A DNA stretch of 64,000 nt from Rhizorhapis sp036570425 (GTDB taxonomy: Bacteria > Pseudomonadota > Alphaproteobacteria > Sphingomonadales > Sphingomonadaceae). The notes under the pieces were generated by a model. It was not told where the DNA came from, made no database searches, and worked only from the letters and a program-made list of their open reading frames with translations. Positions 51,114 through 60,900 of the stretch are shown piece after piece (the first letter of the stretch is position 1; every line of letters starts with the position of its first letter). A program made the translations under genes and the position numbers. The stretch spans positions 62,001 to 126,000 of the forward strand of contig DATCYF010000009.1 of assembly GCA_036570425.1 (NCBI GenBank), in the 5' to 3' direction.

Positions 51114-52508
51114 ATGGCAAGACGTGGCGCAGCTTCTCCGGGACGACGTGGCCGGAACCGGCTGCTTCGGATCATTGCGGTACTGTTCGCGGGTGTCCTC
51201 CTGCTTGCTGCCCAGCCGCGTCCGCCTGCGGTTGTTCTTGATGTAAACGGCGCGATCGGGCCTGCGAGCGCGTCCTACATTGCCCACGGATTGCGGGACG
51301 CTGCCGAACGGGGTGCACCATTGATAATCCTGCGGCTTGATACACCCGGCGGCCTTGATACGTCCATGAGGCAGATCATCCGCGACATACTGGCATCGCC
51401 GGTGCCGGTCGCCACCTATGTCAGCCCCAGCGGTGCCCGGGCGGCAAGTGCGGGCACCTTTCTTCTTTATGCGAGCCACCTTGCCGCCATGGCGCCGGGC
51501 ACCAATGTCGGCGCCGCGACGCCGGTGCAGATTGGCGGGTCACCCTTGGGTGGCGGTGAGGGCGATCAAAAGACTGAACCGAACGACAAGAATTCGGGTA
51601 ATCCAATGCATGCCAAGGCAGTAAATGACGCCGTCGCTTATATCCGCTCGCTCGCCGAGCTGCGCGGCCGCAATGCTGATTGGGCGGAAAAGGCCGTGCG
51701 GGAAGCAGCCAGCCTGTCCGCTAGCGCTGCGTTGGAGCAGGGCGTCATTGATATGGAGGTGCGATCTGTCGATGAACTTCTGACGCGCGCCGATGGCCGC
51801 GCGATGATCGTGAATGGCAACAGGATCACGCTGGCAACCCGCGGACTGGATGTCGAGCAGGTGACTCCTGACTGGCGGACCGGATTGCTGAGCGCCATTA
51901 CAGATCCCAATGTCGCCATGATATTGATGATGGTGGGCGTTTACGGCCTGATCTTCGAATTCATGAATCCCGGCGCGGTCTATCCTGGAATGGTGGGGGC
52001 GATCTGCCTGCTCGTCGGCCTTTATGCCTTCGCGGCCTTGCCAATGAATTATGCGGGGCTGGCGCTATTGATGCTTGGCATTGGCCTTATGGTGGCTGAG
52101 CTATTCACACCGTCTCTTGGCATATTGGGCATTGGCGGGGTGATCGCCTTTGTGCTGGGCGCGGCCATTCTTTTCGATACCGACATGCCTCAGTTCCGTC
52201 TCGCCTGGCCAGTGATTGGAGGTCTCGCGGTGGTCAGCCTGGGGCTGGTGCTGTTTGCAGGCCGACTTGCGCTTTCCACCCGTCGCAGCCGCGTGGTCAG
52301 CGGAAGGGAAGAAATGATTGGCTCAATCGCCGTGGTGCAGGACTGGAGCGACGGACAGGGCCACGTCTTCGTGCATGGTGAGCGCTGGAACGCCGTCAGC
52401 GCCACCCCCCTAGATACCGGTGAGCGCGTTCAGATCATTGCGCTTGACGGTCTGACACTCCGCGTCGTCCTCGGCGATCCGGATTACATAAGGAGTTTGG
52501 AGCGATGA
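51114..52508 (+). CDS. NfeD-family membrane-bound serine protease (ClpP class)
   Basis: This is a 464-residue long-form NfeD. After an N-terminal membrane anchor comes a ClpP-like domain with the nucleophile region SGARAASAGTFLLYAS and a Lys in the following AKAVNDAVAYIRSL. About four TM helices follow (~260-390), and a C-terminal OB-fold domain ends the protein. Such proteases cut hydrophobic ends of SPFH proteins and help membrane quality control. The stop overlaps the SPFH gene, the usual pair. GGAGG lies 9 bp before the ATG. Confidence 0.92.
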   Translation: MARRGAASPGRRGRNRLLRIIAVLFAGVLLLAAQPRPPAVVLDVNGAIGPASASYIAHGLRDAAERGAPLIILRLDTPGGLDTSMRQIIRDILASPVPVATYVSPSGARAASAGTFLLYASHLAAMAPGTNVGAATPVQIGGSPLGGGEGDQKTEPNDKNSGNPMHAKAVNDAVAYIRSLAELRGRNADWAEKAVREAASLSASAALEQGVIDMEVRSVDELLTRADGRAMIVNGNRITLATRGLDVEQVTPDWRTGLLSAITDPNVAMILMMVGVYGLIFEFMNPGAVYPGMVGAICLLVGLYAFAALPMNYAGLALLMLGIGLMVAELFTPSLGILGIGGVIAFVLGAAILFDTDMPQFRLAWPVIGGLAVVSLGLVLFAGRLALSTRRSRVVSGREEMIGSIAVVQDWSDGQGHVFVHGERWNAVSATPLDTGERVQIIALDGLTLRVVLGDPDYIRSLER

Positions 52509-53260
52509 TGAACGGCTTGGTCTATTATGTTCCGGCATTGATATTGCTGCTGCTGTTCCTTTCAGCGACGATCAAGATATTGAGGGAATATGAGCGCGGC
52601 GTTGTCTTCACTCTCGGCCGATTCACGGGGGTCAAGGGGCCGGGCCTTATCCTCCTCATCCCTTTGATCCAACAGATGGTTCGCACCGATCTTCGCACGC
52701 TGGTGCTCGATGTGCCGACGCAGGATGTCATCAGTCACGACAATGTTTCAGTGCAGGTGAACGCCGTTATCTATTTCCGCGTCATCGATCCGGAAAAGGC
52801 GATCATTCAGGTGGAAGACTTCATGCAGGCGACAAGTCAGCTCGCACAAACGACACTTCGTTCCGTTCTTGGCAAGCATGAACTGGACGAGATGCTGGCG
52901 GATCGGGATAAGCTCAACAACGACATACAGGAGATTCTTGACGCCCAGACGGACAGTTGGGGGATCAAGGTTGCCAATGTCGAAATCAAGCATGTCGACT
53001 TGAACGAGACGATGATCCGAGCCATCGCGCGCCAGGCGGAGGCTGAACGTGAGCGCCGCGCCAAGATCATCAATGCAGAGGGTGAGCAGCAGGCCGCGCA
53101 GAAACTGCTTGAAGCAGCGCGGATATTGAGTGGCCAGCCGGAAGCGATGCAGCTACGCTATCTGAGTTCGCTGAATGTCATTGCGGGGGAAAAGAACTCC
53201 ACTATTGTTTTCCCTGTTCCGCTGGAGTTTGGCAAGTTGCTGAGGACAGACAAGGAATAG
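52505..53260 (+). CDS. SPFH/stomatin-like (slipin) membrane protein
   Basis: This 251-residue protein has an N-terminal membrane helix (YVPALILLLLFLSATIKIL) followed by a band-7/SPFH domain. Signature pieces are REYERGVVFTLGRF, VSVQVNAVIYFRVIDPEKA and LRSVLGKHELDEMLADRD. A coiled-coil Ala/Glu-rich C-terminus (QAEAERERRAKIINAEGEQQ) completes it. It forms oligomeric membrane scaffolds and overlaps the NfeD protease gene by 4 bp, its known partner family. Confidence 0.93.
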   Translation: MMNGLVYYVPALILLLLFLSATIKILREYERGVVFTLGRFTGVKGPGLILLIPLIQQMVRTDLRTLVLDVPTQDVISHDNVSVQVNAVIYFRVIDPEKAIIQVEDFMQATSQLAQTTLRSVLGKHELDEMLADRDKLNNDIQEILDAQTDSWGIKVANVEIKHVDLNETMIRAIARQAEAERERRAKIINAEGEQQAAQKLLEAARILSGQPEAMQLRYLSSLNVIAGEKNSTIVFPVPLEFGKLLRTDKE

Positions 53261-53285
53261 CTGGCCCGCAGGACCGGCGCTTTCC

Positions 53286-54134
53286 TCAAATATCCTGCAC
53301 CAGACGGCCATAAAGTTCCGGCCGCCGATCACGGAAAAAGCCCATTCCCGCGCGGTGTTTGCGCGCGCGGTCCAGATCGAGCGTTGCTACCAATGCTCCC
53401 GGTTCCTTCGAACCGGCTTCGGCAACGAAGTCGCCCCATTCATCAGTGATGAAGCTGTGACCGTAGAAGATCTGCCCATCCTCCTCGCCAATACGGTTGG
53501 CGGCGATGACCGGCATGACGTTCGACACGGCGTGGCCCAGCATGGCGCGGCGCCACATCCGGCTGGTGTCCAGATCGGCATCATAGGGCTCCGATCCTAT
53601 GGCCGTTGGAAAGAACAGCATTTCCGCGCCCATCAACGCCATGATGCGCGCAGTTTCCGGATACCACTGGTCCCAGCATATGCCGACGCCAATCGTTCCG
53701 TAGCGGGTTTCCCACACCTTGAAGCCGCTATTGCCGGGGCGGAAATAGTATTTTTCTTCATAGCCTGGCCCGTCGGGAATATGACTTTTGCGATAGACGC
53801 CCATGATTTCGCCGGCATCATCGATCATGGCCAGCGAGTTATAATGATGCTGCCCGTCACGCTCGAAGAAGCTGGTCGGGATATAGATGTTGAGCTCGGC
53901 CGCCAATCGCTGCATGGCCAGCACAGCGGGATGCTCTCCCACCGGACACGCTTGAGCGAAGATCGCTTCTTCCTCGACCTTGCAGAAGTAATGCCCTTCG
54001 AACAATTCGGGCGGAAGGATGATTTTCGCGCCCCGCGCGGCCGCCTGCCGTACCTGAGCTGACACGGCGGCAATATTCTCGTCCATATCATTGGAAAAGG
54101 CGAGTTGCAGGGCGGCAACAGTAACCTGGGTCAT
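53286..54134 (-). CDS. aguB: N-carbamoylputrescine amidase
   Basis: This is a 282-residue carbon-nitrogen hydrolase. The catalytic triad is E43 (LPPELFEG), K116 (VYRKSHIP) and C153 (VGICWDQWYPE). The segment GPGYEEKYYFRPGNSGFKVW is characteristic of N-carbamoylputrescine amidase. It converts N-carbamoylputrescine to putrescine, the last step of the agmatine route. It lies 84 bp after the agmatine deiminase gene in the same direction. Confidence 0.94.
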   Translation of the reverse strand: MTQVTVAALQLAFSNDMDENIAAVSAQVRQAAARGAKIILPPELFEGHYFCKVEEEAIFAQACPVGEHPAVLAMQRLAAELNIYIPTSFFERDGQHHYNSLAMIDDAGEIMGVYRKSHIPDGPGYEEKYYFRPGNSGFKVWETRYGTIGVGICWDQWYPETARIMALMGAEMLFFPTAIGSEPYDADLDTSRMWRRAMLGHAVSNVMPVIAANRIGEEDGQIFYGHSFITDEWGDFVAEAGSKEPGALVATLDLDRARKHRAGMGFFRDRRPELYGRLVQDI

Positions 54135-54218
54135 CCTTTACTCCGTTCGTCCCGATCGAAGTCCAGGGACGGCAACATGTGCATATTTGCCTATATCAGG
54201 CGTGCCCGATGCAACTGC

Positions 54219-55211
54219 TCAGGCACTCGGCATTTGCTGGCTGATGCAGTGAAAACTGCCACCGCCGGTCAATATGGCATCGCTCATCAATCCGACAATA
54301 TCCCGCCCGGGAAAAAACGGTTTCAGAGCTTCCAGCGCCGCCTGATCGTTGGGTTGGCCGTAAACCGGCACTACTACGGCTGCATTGCCAATGTAGAAGT
54401 TCATATAGCTGGCGGGAACAATCTGCCCGTCGCGCCGCACCAGACCGGGGGAGGGCATGGGAACGACGTCCAGGCCAAAGGAACGCGCCCGCGATTTAGC
54501 GTCGGCATAGATAGCCGCGTTGGGGTCATCCTCACCGGAAGGCACCGGAATGGCCAGCAGGCTTTCCCCCACGAAACGCGCCAGATTGTCTACATGCCCG
54601 TCCGTATGATCGTTGAGCAATCCGTCACCCAGCCACAATATAGAGTTATAGCCAAGGCTACCTGCCAGCAGCGTTTCGATCTTGCGCCGGTCAAGGTCCG
54701 GATTACGGTTGGGATTGAGCAGGCATTGCTCAGTGGTGACGGCAAGGCCGGTGCCATCAGTGTCCACCGCACCGCCTTCGAAAATCCAGTGTCCCTTCGC
54801 GCAGGGCATCTCCACCTGGGCAGCGAGCAATGCGCCAATATCCTTATCGCCGGGCATATCATAACTGCCGCCCCAGCCATTGAATTCAAAATCCACCAGT
54901 GCGCGCATTTGGCCATTGCTGACAGCGATGGGACCAGTGTCGCGCAGCCAGATGTCGCCAAAAGGAAGAGTCTGAACGGTCACGCCGGCGTGAACCAGCA
55001 CGCGTGCGGCATCCGCCGAGGCAGCGTCTGCCGCTACCAGCCGCACTTCCTCTCCTTTGCCGTTCGCATGCACGGCATTGGCGAAGGCGGCGGCCTGCAT
55101 CCGCGCGCCCTCAAATGCGTTTGGCCATTCGGCGGGATTGCTTGGAAAGCCGATCCATGCCCAATCATGCTGGGCCCATTCGGCTGGCTGGCGGTAGGTC
55201 ATGGTTTTCAA
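54219..55211 (-). CDS. aguA: Agmatine deiminase
   Basis: This 330-residue member of the peptidylarginine deiminase fold family has the N-terminal EWAQHDWAWIGFP, the central DIWLRDTGPI and GWGGSYDMPGD, and the H-x-D-containing TDGHVDNLARF. The nucleophile is C322 in GGGSFHCISQQ near the C-terminus. It converts agmatine to N-carbamoylputrescine, the substrate of the enzyme encoded next. Length and motifs are normal for the family. Confidence 0.95.
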   Translation of the reverse strand: MKTMTYRQPAEWAQHDWAWIGFPSNPAEWPNAFEGARMQAAAFANAVHANGKGEEVRLVAADAASADAARVLVHAGVTVQTLPFGDIWLRDTGPIAVSNGQMRALVDFEFNGWGGSYDMPGDKDIGALLAAQVEMPCAKGHWIFEGGAVDTDGTGLAVTTEQCLLNPNRNPDLDRRKIETLLAGSLGYNSILWLGDGLLNDHTDGHVDNLARFVGESLLAIPVPSGEDDPNAAIYADAKSRARSFGLDVVPMPSPGLVRRDGQIVPASYMNFYIGNAAVVVPVYGQPNDQAALEALKPFFPGRDIVGLMSDAILTGGGSFHCISQQMPSA

Positions 55212-55426
55212 TCCCGGGCTTGTCAGCGATTTACGCCCTCTTTGAGCCAGACAGAGCGCAATCGCAAGAACGCTTCACGCAAGCAGCGACAGATGACGAT
55301 CATGACGGATGTTGGAAGGCGCGCGAGGATTCAACCATATCTTCGATTGGCCGGGGTCCCTCTTGACCCGCAGTGGCCGGATTTTCATCGCAACCATTAT
55401 ATAGGGATGCGGCTATCCCATTTTTT

Positions 55427-55503
<77 letters not shown>

Positions 55504-55689
55504 ACCAGAGCGGCGGCTCTTAAGCTCATCTTCGCAGCGTTGCAAGAGTGTTGGCGCGCCCTGCGGATTTTTATGGCGCGGTTCTTATCCGGTTGCGTTG
55601 CCGTTCCTATTTGTGATAGCCGCCCGCCGTTGCTATGGGGCGAACTCATCATAATTCTGCGCTCCCTTCAGGAAACGAGAATCTTCACC

Positions 55690-56028
55690 ATGCTTACCAC
55701 TTCTGCCTTTGCCCAGACCAGCGGAGCGGCCGCTTCCGGCGGTGCTAGCTTTATCGTCCAGCTTCTTCCGCTGCTTCTGATATTCGTGGTCTTCTACTTT
55801 CTTCTCATTCGTCCGCAGCAGAAGAAAATGAAGGAGCATCGCACCGCTATCGAAGCCGTGAAGAAGGGCGACCAGGTCATCACGGGCGGCGGTCTTGTGG
55901 GTAAGGTGGTTCGGGTCGATGACAATTATGTGGACGTGGAAATCGCTCAGGGCGTGAAAGTCAAAGTGGTCAAAGCGACGCTTTCCAACGTTGTCCAGCC
56001 GGACAGCGTGAAACCTGCAAACGACTGA
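55690..56028 (+). CDS. yajC: Preprotein translocase accessory protein YajC
   Basis: This 112-residue protein has one membrane helix (VQLLPLLLIFVVFYFLLI) followed by RPQQKKMKEHRTAIEAVKKGD, the classic YajC signature, and a small cytoplasmic beta domain. It associates with SecDF and the SecYEG channel. It begins 186 bp after the tRNA-Pro gene end and is followed by secD after 7 bp. Longer in-frame starts upstream would precede the membrane helix with unrelated sequence, so the ATG at 55690 is chosen. Confidence 0.95.
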   Translation: MLTTSAFAQTSGAAASGGASFIVQLLPLLLIFVVFYFLLIRPQQKKMKEHRTAIEAVKKGDQVITGGGLVGKVVRVDDNYVDVEIAQGVKVKVVKATLSNVVQPDSVKPAND

Positions 56029-56035
56029 ACGGTCC

Positions 56036-57634
56036 ATGCTTGACTTCCCCCGCTGGAAAATCTGGCTCGTAAGTCTGACTGTTATTGTCGGCGTTCTCCT
56101 TTCCATTCCCAGCTTCCTGCCGGAAAGGATAACCGAGCAATGGCCGGCCTCGCTGCGGCCGCGGATCAATCTTGGCCTTGACCTGTCGGGCGGAAGCCAC
56201 ATTCTGCTGGAAGCCGATACGAAGGACATTGCCAAGCAGCGCCTTGCAACCATGGAAGAAACGGTTCGCACCGAATTACGACGGGGCGATCCCAAGATTT
56301 CCATCGGTGATATTTCCCGCCGTAACAACAAGCTCTCTTTCATGGTCCGGGACGGGAGCCAGGTTGATGCGGCGGTGGAGCGTATCCGCTCGCTGACGCA
56401 AGGTGCGGGCATGAGCGGCCAGCGCGACTGGAATGTCGAAGTCGTCGACAGCAGCACTATTGTTCTCACGCCCACATCCTCCGGCCTTAATGCGGCGGTG
56501 GATAGCGCCATGGAAGTGGCGACCGAAGTCATCCGCAAGCGTATCGACGAAATGGGCACCAAGGAGCCCACGATTATTCGTCAAGGCGCGAACCGGATCG
56601 TTGTGCAGGTGCCGGGCCTTCAGGATCCCGAAGCGTTGAAATCCCTGCTGGGCAAAACGGCCAAGTTGGAATTCAAGCTGGTCGATTTTACCGCTGATCC
56701 CGCCGATCTGGCGAATGGTCGCGCGCCTGTGGGCAGTGAAATCCTGCCTTATCCCACCAATCCTTCCGGCGTACCTTATATTGCCGTCAAGCGGCAGGTG
56801 ATGATCAGCGGCGATCAGCTCATCGATGCGCAGCAGGGCTTTGATCAGCAAAACAATCAGCCGGTGGTCAACATCCGGTTTGACGGAGCGGGCGGCCGCA
56901 AGTTCGCGCGGGTGACGACTGAAAATGTCAATCGACCGTTTGCTATCATCCTTGACGGCGTTGTCCTTTCAGCGCCCAACATCAATGAACCAATTCTGGG
57001 CGGTTCGGCGCAGATTTCCGGCAGTTTCACCGTTGCCAGCGCCAATGAGCTCTCCATCGCGCTCCGCTCGGGCAAGCTGCCCGTCGCGTTGACGGTAGTG
57101 GAGGAGCGCACCGTAGGACCGGACCTGGGCGCTGACTCCATCCGCAAGGGCATTCTGGCGAGCGTGATTGCGACCGTCGCGGTGCTTGGGTTCATGATCG
57201 TGACATATGGACGCTTCGGCCTCTATGCGAATATCGCGCTCGTCATCAATATCTTCCTGATCGTCGGGATTATGGCACTGTTCAATGCGACTCTGACACT
57301 GCCCGGCATTGGCGGTTTCGTGCTTACGATCGGTGCGGCTGTCGATGCCAACGTCCTAATCAACGAGCGTATCCGGGAAGAGCAGCGACGTGGGCGATCT
57401 ATTCTCCATACCGTCGAAGTCGGATATAAGGAGGCGAGCCGCGCCATTTTTGACGCCAACATCACAAATGTCATTGCCGCCGCACTGATGTTCTATTTCG
57501 GATCAGGTCCGATCCGCGGCTTTGCGGTCGTGCTGGTCATCGGTGTGATCACCAGTGTTTTCACCGCCGTTACAGTGTCGCGCCTGCTTGCCAGCTTCTG
57601 GCTGCGCAAGCGGCCGACGAAACTGACGATCTAG
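56036..57634 (+). CDS. secD: Protein translocase subunit SecD
   Basis: This is a 532-residue SecD. It has an N-terminal TM, then the periplasmic region with LGLDLSGGSHILLEAD and the ferredoxin-like P1 domain. The C-terminal five-TM RND-like core contains ERTVGPDLGADSIRKG, TLPGIGGFVLTIGAAVDANV and INERIREEQRRGRS. It uses the proton gradient to pull proteins out of the Sec channel. It is tightly linked to yajC and secF. Confidence 0.97.
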   Translation: MLDFPRWKIWLVSLTVIVGVLLSIPSFLPERITEQWPASLRPRINLGLDLSGGSHILLEADTKDIAKQRLATMEETVRTELRRGDPKISIGDISRRNNKLSFMVRDGSQVDAAVERIRSLTQGAGMSGQRDWNVEVVDSSTIVLTPTSSGLNAAVDSAMEVATEVIRKRIDEMGTKEPTIIRQGANRIVVQVPGLQDPEALKSLLGKTAKLEFKLVDFTADPADLANGRAPVGSEILPYPTNPSGVPYIAVKRQVMISGDQLIDAQQGFDQQNNQPVVNIRFDGAGGRKFARVTTENVNRPFAIILDGVVLSAPNINEPILGGSAQISGSFTVASANELSIALRSGKLPVALTVVEERTVGPDLGADSIRKGILASVIATVAVLGFMIVTYGRFGLYANIALVINIFLIVGIMALFNATLTLPGIGGFVLTIGAAVDANVLINERIREEQRRGRSILHTVEVGYKEASRAIFDANITNVIAAALMFYFGSGPIRGFAVVLVIGVITSVFTAVTVSRLLASFWLRKRPTKLTI

Positions 57635-57652
57635 CGGGCGGGGAGAAAATTT

Positions 57653-58624
57653 ATGCGCCTTTTGAAACTCGTCCCGGAAAATACGAATATCCATTTCCTG
57701 AAATGGCGGAACGTCGCCATGACGATCAGCCTTCTGTCGATCATAGCATCTATCGTGCTGGTGTCTGTCAGAGGTTTGAACCTGGGCGTGGATTTCGTCG
57801 GCGGGCAGATGGTTCGCGTGACTTTCAGCGATACCCCTGATCTGGATGACCTACGTAAGAGAGTTGATGCGCTTGGTTTTGGCGACGTCACGATCCAGCA
57901 ATTTGGCGGCCCGCACGAAGTGACAATCCGCACACCTTTGCCAGAAGGCGGCGAAGGTGCTTCGAACCGGGCTGCAACGGCGTTGAAGCAAACGGTGATG
58001 GCTGGCTATCCAGACGCGCGTTTCGGTAGCGTGGATGCCGTGTCCGGCAAAGTGTCCGGTGAACTGTTCCGAACGGGCAGCTATGCAATGCTGTTCGCGA
58101 TGATCGCCATTTCGATCTATATCTGGTTCCGGTTTGAATGGCAGTTCGGTATCGGTGCCTTGTTCGCCCTTGTCCATGACGTGGCGCTGACCTTCGGATT
58201 TTTCGCGCTGACACAGTTTGAATTCGATCTCAACATCGTGGCTGCGATACTGACCATCATTGGCTATTCGCTTAACGATACCATTGTCATTTATGATCGA
58301 ATTCGAGAAAATCTGCGAAAATACCGGAAGATGCAAATCATTCCAATTCTCGATCTTTCGATCAATGAAACGCTCTCGCGGACCATCATGACATCGCTTA
58401 CGATGATCGTTGCGTTGGGTTCTCTCTTGATCTGGGGACCTGAGGTGATCTTCGGATTCACTGCCGCGATGCTGCTCGGCATTTTTGTGGGCACCTATTC
58501 TTCCGTCTACATGGCCGCGCCGATTCTGGTGTGGGCAAAGGTGGGGCCGCACAGTTTCGTCCCCAATGAAACTGGCCCTGTGGCTGGCGCGGAACGGATG
58601 GGTGGTTCGGAGCGTATCAAATAG
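57653..58624 (+). CDS. secF: Protein translocase subunit SecF
   Basis: This is a 323-residue SecF. TM1 is followed by LNLGVDFVGGQMVRVTF and a small periplasmic domain. The five-TM core follows, with AILTIIGYSLNDTIVIYDRIREN and LSRTIMTSLTMIVALGSL. It forms a complex with SecD, whose gene ends 18 bp upstream. The C-terminal tail is typical in length. Confidence 0.97.
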   Translation: MRLLKLVPENTNIHFLKWRNVAMTISLLSIIASIVLVSVRGLNLGVDFVGGQMVRVTFSDTPDLDDLRKRVDALGFGDVTIQQFGGPHEVTIRTPLPEGGEGASNRAATALKQTVMAGYPDARFGSVDAVSGKVSGELFRTGSYAMLFAMIAISIYIWFRFEWQFGIGALFALVHDVALTFGFFALTQFEFDLNIVAAILTIIGYSLNDTIVIYDRIRENLRKYRKMQIIPILDLSINETLSRTIMTSLTMIVALGSLLIWGPEVIFGFTAAMLLGIFVGTYSSVYMAAPILVWAKVGPHSFVPNETGPVAGAERMGGSERIK

Positions 58625-58626
58625 CA

Positions 58627-59004
58627 ATGTTCGAAATGCGTCGCGATCCTAATGGGGCAGGGCCGGTCATTAGCGGTTTTTCCGGCCTGGGCTTTCGCAT
58701 CCAGGATACGGTGTTTCCCAATGGTCTATTGCTCACTCCGCAAGAGGCCGCACCTTGGGAGGCGCCGTCCATCCAACATCTGGATGTGGCGGAAATCGCA
58801 CCATTGCTGGCGCTTCATCCATTACCAGAGTTCCTGCTGCTGGGTACGGGCGATACGCTGATCCAGCCACCCCGCGCTTTTGTCAGGGCGTTGGAAGGGC
58901 GCGGTATAGGCGTGGAATCGATGGATAGTCGCGCCGCCGCTCGCGCATGGGGCGTGCTGCGCGCCGAAGAACGATGGATCGTTGGGGCGTTTCTGCCGCT
59001 CTGA
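58627..59004 (+). CDS. MTH938-like domain protein
   Basis: This is a 125-residue single-domain protein. VISGFSGLGFRIQDTVFPNG, then PEFLLLGTGDTLIQPP and GIGVESMDSRAAARAWGVL, match the MTH938/NDUFAF3 family. Its biochemical role is unresolved; the mitochondrial relative assists complex I assembly. It starts 2 bp after the secF stop, an arrangement common in alphaproteobacteria. Confidence 0.88.
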   Translation: MFEMRRDPNGAGPVISGFSGLGFRIQDTVFPNGLLLTPQEAAPWEAPSIQHLDVAEIAPLLALHPLPEFLLLGTGDTLIQPPRAFVRALEGRGIGVESMDSRAAARAWGVLRAEERWIVGAFLPL

Positions 59005-59013
59005 TCGCGAGCG

Positions 59014-60186
59014 CTATTTCCCGGCGATTTCGCTCAAATGGGCGAGCAACGCATCACCATTGGCCTTCCAGCTAAATCGTCGAACCGTGTCCCGCACGCT
59101 CTCTGCCGACGGCGGATTAGAGAGGAGATCGCGGATGGCCGTGGCGATGGCCAGCGGCTCCCGTGCGACAATCCGTCCGGCCTCCGCTCGATCGACCACC
59201 TCGCGCGCACCGCCTGCATCGCTGATGACAATGGGGGTCCCGCAGGCAAGCGCTTCGATCCAGGCATTGGCAAGACCCTCCGAAGCAGAAGGCAGCGCCA
59301 TCACATCAGCCGCAGCAACAAACGCGGGAAGGGCCTCATGGACCACGCTCCCCAGCAGGCGTACGCGCCGCGTGACGCCCAATTCCTTTGCCAACCGCAC
59401 ATAGCCGGCTCGCTCGGATCCCTCACCCGCCAATAGCAGGGTGACGTTCGGAAGGGCGGGCAAGGCCCGGATCAGCAGATCTTGTCCTTTTCGTGGGATG
59501 AGCGCGCCCGTGCTGATGATTACTGGCCCCGAGAGCCCAAGTGCCGCCTTGGCAACAGTGCGATCTGGCGCAGGCCGGAAACGGTCAAAATCGACCCCGG
59601 TATAATGCACCCTGATCTTGTCGCCTTCGATGCCTAGAGCGATCATATCCTCCCGCATCGCGGCCGATACGGCGAGAAGCCCTGAAGCGGCATTTGCGGC
59701 GCGCGTGATTTGCGGTCCAGTGGCTCTCTGCCTTGCCCAATGGTGTATATCCGCCCCCCGCGCCTTTATGGAGAAGGGGATGGCGAGGCGTCGGGCAATC
59801 CGCATTGCTGCCGGGCCATCCGGATAGAAGAAACTGGCATCGATCACGTCAAATGGCTTTTCGGTATGCAGACGGTTTGCCAGCGGCAGCACGGCGCGCG
59901 CGATGTTTGCGGGATGAAAGCGTCCACCCAGTGCAGGAATGATAGGAAAGCGGGGGCGAAAAACGGAAAGACCGCGCCATTCCTCTACCTGTGGCAGCGC
60001 TGCCAGGGTCCGATATCTGCCTGTGCCTGAAAGCGGCCATGGCGGTATGCCGCGCGGCGCAATCACCGTGACTTCGACGTTTGGGCGGCATGCTAATTCA
60101 CGCGTCTGCCGCTCCACAAATATTCCGAAATTGGGTCGGCTGGCGTCAGGAAATAATGTGGAAAGGGTCAGGACGCGTAGGGACAT
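59014..60186 (-). CDS. Glycosyltransferase family 4 protein
   Basis: This is a 390-residue GT-B glycosyltransferase. The N-terminal Rossmann half starts RVLTLSTLFPDASRPNFGIFV. The C-terminal donor-binding half contains TGALIPRKGQDLLIRAL and the E-x7-E motif in SEGLANAWIEALACGTPIV. It probably adds a sugar from a nucleotide donor to a surface polysaccharide or lipid. It is convergent with the MTH938-like gene. Substrates are not predictable. Confidence 0.9.
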   Translation of the reverse strand: MSLRVLTLSTLFPDASRPNFGIFVERQTRELACRPNVEVTVIAPRGIPPWPLSGTGRYRTLAALPQVEEWRGLSVFRPRFPIIPALGGRFHPANIARAVLPLANRLHTEKPFDVIDASFFYPDGPAAMRIARRLAIPFSIKARGADIHHWARQRATGPQITRAANAASGLLAVSAAMREDMIALGIEGDKIRVHYTGVDFDRFRPAPDRTVAKAALGLSGPVIISTGALIPRKGQDLLIRALPALPNVTLLLAGEGSERAGYVRLAKELGVTRRVRLLGSVVHEALPAFVAAADVMALPSASEGLANAWIEALACGTPIVISDAGGAREVVDRAEAGRIVAREPLAIATAIRDLLSNPPSAESVRDTVRRFSWKANGDALLAHLSEIAGK

Positions 60187-60243
60187 GGGGTACGGCTATA
60201 GCGATCAAAGATGCACAAATTGCGAATGCCCGTCTTGTTCTCC

Positions 60244-60807
60244 TCATAGATTCCGCACCAGTTTCACAGCTACGCCCATCCATGCGGGATCAGCGATCAC
60301 CTGCTGTCGCATGCCCGTGCCCAGCGGCAATATGTGCAGCTTGCCATCTTCGCGGCCGACGAGGCGGCCGAACAGGAAGCGGCCCGCGGGGCGGGGAAGG
60401 AGGACGTCGCGATTGAGCGCACCGGAAAATGCGGCGGGCATCAGCCGTTCGCACCAAATTTCATCGCCACTGCGATAATCGCCGACGCCAGCCGTTACAC
60501 GCACCGCGATGAGGCCCGGGGAGGCGAGGGGCGGAATTGCAGTGGCGGGCTTCGCGGGTGCGTGCGCGCCATTATGGTTCAGCAACGCAGCAACAGGAAT
60601 GCTTTCCTGATCCGGCATACGAACGAGATCGGCGGATTGAACTCCCAAAGCTTTCGCGATACGATTTAGCCAGCCAACCGAAACGGTTCGCGTTCCAGTC
60701 TCCAAACGGCCAATAGTCTGCGCCGTAGTAGGCGGATCGCAGCGTTTTGCGACGTCGTCCAACGTCAGCCCCTTGGCTTTGCGGATTTCGCGGATGCAGG
60801 TGATCAT
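60244..60807 (-). CDS. XRE-type regulator with S24/LexA-like C-terminal domain
   Basis: This 187-residue protein has an N-terminal XRE HTH (IREIRKAKGLTLDDVAKRCD, then QTIGRLETGTRTVSVGWLNRI), an Ala/Pro linker, and a C-terminal beta-rich domain (VTAGVGDYRSGDEIW to the end). The second domain resembles the S24 peptidase fold, but the usual GDSM serine motif is absent, so self-cleavage is unlikely. It is divergent from the DUF6456-like gene and probably controls it or itself through the 93-bp gap. Confidence 0.8.
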   Translation of the reverse strand: MITCIREIRKAKGLTLDDVAKRCDPPTTAQTIGRLETGTRTVSVGWLNRIAKALGVQSADLVRMPDQESIPVAALLNHNGAHAPAKPATAIPPLASPGLIAVRVTAGVGDYRSGDEIWCERLMPAAFSGALNRDVLLPRPAGRFLFGRLVGREDGKLHILPLGTGMRQQVIADPAWMGVAVKLVRNL

Positions 60808-60900
60808 GTCATTTTCCGTATAACCAATGTGGTTTTAGTCTTTCCTACATATTCGCCGCTGTGGCAAGGCCCTGAGTATATTTTCACCATAGGAGGCCAT